Below are positions 5,437 to 5,630 of a stretch of DNA of 5,630 nucleotides, piece by piece. The notes beneath the pieces were generated by a model. It was not told where the DNA came from, ran no database searches, and worked only from the letters and a program-made list of their open reading frames with translations. The stretch's first letter is position 1; the number at the start of each line of letters is the position of its first letter. Origin of the DNA: Pseudomonadota bacterium (GTDB lineage Bacteria > Desulfobacterota > Desulfovibrionia > Desulfovibrionales > Desulfovibrionaceae). The stretch is from assembly GCA_018822065.1 (NCBI GenBank), contig JAHJKV010000045.1:1-5630 (forward strand), in the 5' to 3' direction. The translations under genes and the position numbers were made by a program.

Positions 5437-5630
5437 CTAGAAGGTCAGATCGGAAATATCCACAAATTTCTCGGAGAGTTCGTCCATGATCGACTCCAGG
5501 TCGGCCATGCGGAGTTTGAGGTGGGCCACAGCCTTGGGGTCCAGGGGAGAGATGTGATCGTCGCCGCCCCAGCCGAACTCGAAAGCGCGCACCAGAAAAT
5601 CGCCGACGTGCACGATACAGGCCGTGTCCA
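5437..5630 (-). CDS. HDOD-type signalling protein, C-terminal end
   Basis: Reading the minus strand from the window edge gives 63 residues ending at TAG (5437-5439), with no internal stop; the gene starts beyond the window. The piece DTACIVHVGDFLVRAFEFGWGGDDHISPLDPKAV resembles the end of HDOD domains (related to HD hydrolases but lacking their metal residues), where a helix of the type (I/V)VH(V/L)ADxLxRALxxG is followed by a GD...(V/I)xPLDPxA loop. The final 30 residues are helical and charged (LKLRMADLESIMDELSEKF) and end in DISDLTF. HDOD proteins usually act in signalling and often sit beside receiver or GGDEF genes, which agrees with the next gene. The catalytic region is not visible, so a genuine HD hydrolase cannot be excluded. 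Confidence 0.65.
   Translation of the reverse strand, partial: DTACIVHVGDFLVRAFEFGWGGDDHISPLDPKAVAHLKLRMADLESIMDELSEKFVDISDLTF

Overview
The window is GC-rich, densely coded bacterial DNA. It carries seven protein genes, of which the first and last are cut by the window edges. Protein style (the PPC/DUF296 protein, the cysteine-bearing nitronate-monooxygenase-like flavoprotein, and the HDOD and GGDEF regulators) suggests an anaerobic delta-proteobacterium of the Desulfovibrio/Pseudodesulfovibrio kind. That assignment is inference from family resemblance, not from a database search. I see no tRNA, rRNA, CRISPR array, insertion sequence or phage gene.

Left half, + strand (1-2892): the C-terminal part of a PPC (DUF296) protein overlaps by 4 bases (GTGA) an FAD-dependent L-2-hydroxyglutarate oxidase-like protein (296-1492). 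After an 89-base AT-richer gap with a possible promoter comes an FMN-dependent nitronate-monooxygenase-like protein (1582-2892). It has a four-cysteine motif and an unusual C-terminal tail made of 11-residue amphipathic helical repeats. A perfect 18-bp inverted repeat at 2911-2948 is a two-way terminator between the converging gene sets.

Right half, - strand (5630 down to 2974), in transcription order: the end of an HDOD-type protein, a receiver-GGDEF regulator, a XerC-type tyrosine recombinase, and a cytoplasmic cyclophilin (PpiB type). The last three are packed tightly. xerC starts 26 bases inside the GGDEF gene, and ppiB starts one base after the xerC stop, with its ribosome binding site inside xerC. 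They are therefore probably one transcript. HDOD and GGDEF proteins both belong to signal transduction, whereas XerC (chromosome dimer resolution) and PpiB (protein folding) are housekeeping, so co-transcription need not mean a shared pathway.

Most genes are recognisable family members. The points worth a second look are the repeat tail and cysteine cluster of the flavoprotein, the degenerate receiver and GGDDF active site of the regulator, and one substitution beside the catalytic arginine of XerC. I found no convincing evidence of a wholly new system.
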